6,553 bases of DNA from Clostridia bacterium (GTDB taxonomy: Bacteria; Bacillota; Clostridia; Oscillospirales; CAG-382), in the NCBI GenBank assembly GCA_017613815.1, contig JAGADB010000073.1:1-6553 (forward strand), given 5' to 3'. Numbering within the stretch: the first letter of the stretch is position 1; every line of letters starts with the position of its first letter. The position numbers and the translations under genes are program-made. This document shows, piece after piece, positions 6,405 to 6,553 of this stretch. The notes beneath the pieces are model-generated. The model worked only from the letters and a program-made list of their open reading frames with translations, ran no database searches and was not told the origin of the DNA.

Positions 6405-6553
6405 TCATGATTGTGCGCGAAGCGCACAAGTTATGATATGAGTTCCGATTTAACGTGCCGCAGGCACTCATAACTTGCGAAGCAATCATAACGCGCATCA
6501 GCGCTCATAACGTTTCGCGCTTTTTCGCTCTGCGAAAAAGACGGAACTCATAA
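6405..6553. repeat. hairpin array 2 with GTTATGA/TCATAAC spacers (cut by window end)
   Basis: TTGTGCGC/GCGCACAA (6411-6429, loop GAA) is followed by GTTATGA (6430-6436). An 11-bp closing stem then joins TATGAGTTCCG (6437-6447) to CGGAACTCATA (6542-6552). Inside it are GTGCC/GGCAC (6455-6467, loop GCA), TTGC/GCAA (6475-6485, loop GAA), GCGC/GCGC (6493-6504, loop ATCA) and CTTTTTCGC/GCGAAAAAG (6520-6540, loop TCT). TCATAAC at 6468-6474, 6486-6492 and 6505-6511 separates them. Layout matches the array at 652-826: spacers left of the closing stem read one way and those inside it the other, and GTTCC/GGAAC and CCGCAGG recur. It ends in CTCATAA at the window edge and probably continues. No gene is visible here. 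Confidence 0.82.

Noticed and set aside
6064..6498. A 144-codon minus-strand open frame overlapping the symporter end and the second array
   Set aside because: It crosses the terminator and is antisense to a conserved symporter; there is no family resemblance or start-site signal.

Overview
The window looks like chromosome from a low-to-moderate GC Gram-positive of the Clostridia type, probably an uncultured gut lineage. The clues are A/G-rich ribosome-binding sites, near-perfect TTGACA/TATAAT promoters with 17-base spacers, a TTG start, mixed AGA/CGC arginine codons with frequent ATA, and proteins that read like clostridial families. This assignment is an inference; no marker gene is present.

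Layout. (1) Positions 1-474 hold the 3' part of a metallophosphoesterase gene. Its reading frame is broken by an in-frame TAG at 55-57 and by stops at 1-9, so it appears to be a decayed gene. (2) Positions 475-858 contain no protein gene. They are packed with inverted repeats: three terminator-like hairpins that face leftward, a 14-base tandem duplication, and a striking array of small hairpins separated by a constant ATGATAT/ATATCAT spacer (652-826). (3) A leftward tRNA-Leu(CAG) with an encoded CCA end (859-945) has its own consensus promoter. It is divergent from (4) a two-gene operon (1103-4793) that encodes the two halves of a heterodimeric ABC exporter. The first half has a degenerate ATPase site and the second a canonical one, and they overlap by 8 bases. 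(5) A single-gene unit (4880-6307) with a perfect consensus promoter and a strong terminator encodes an alanine/glycine:cation symporter. (6) From about 6405 to the window end is a second hairpin array. It has the same architecture as the first but a different constant spacer (TCATAAC).

How it works together. The two ABC subunits should form one membrane efflux pump (BmrCD / TM287-288 type), coupled in translation. The symporter is an independent uptake gene for a small amino acid. Nothing ties the pump and symporter functionally beyond adjacency.

The most unusual content is the pair of related hairpin arrays, each lying just beyond a transcription terminator. They share a GTTCC...GGAAC closing stem and a CCGYAGG hairpin tip, but each has its own homogeneous spacer word. 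They look like two members of one dispersed structured-repeat family. I do not recognise a named family for them.
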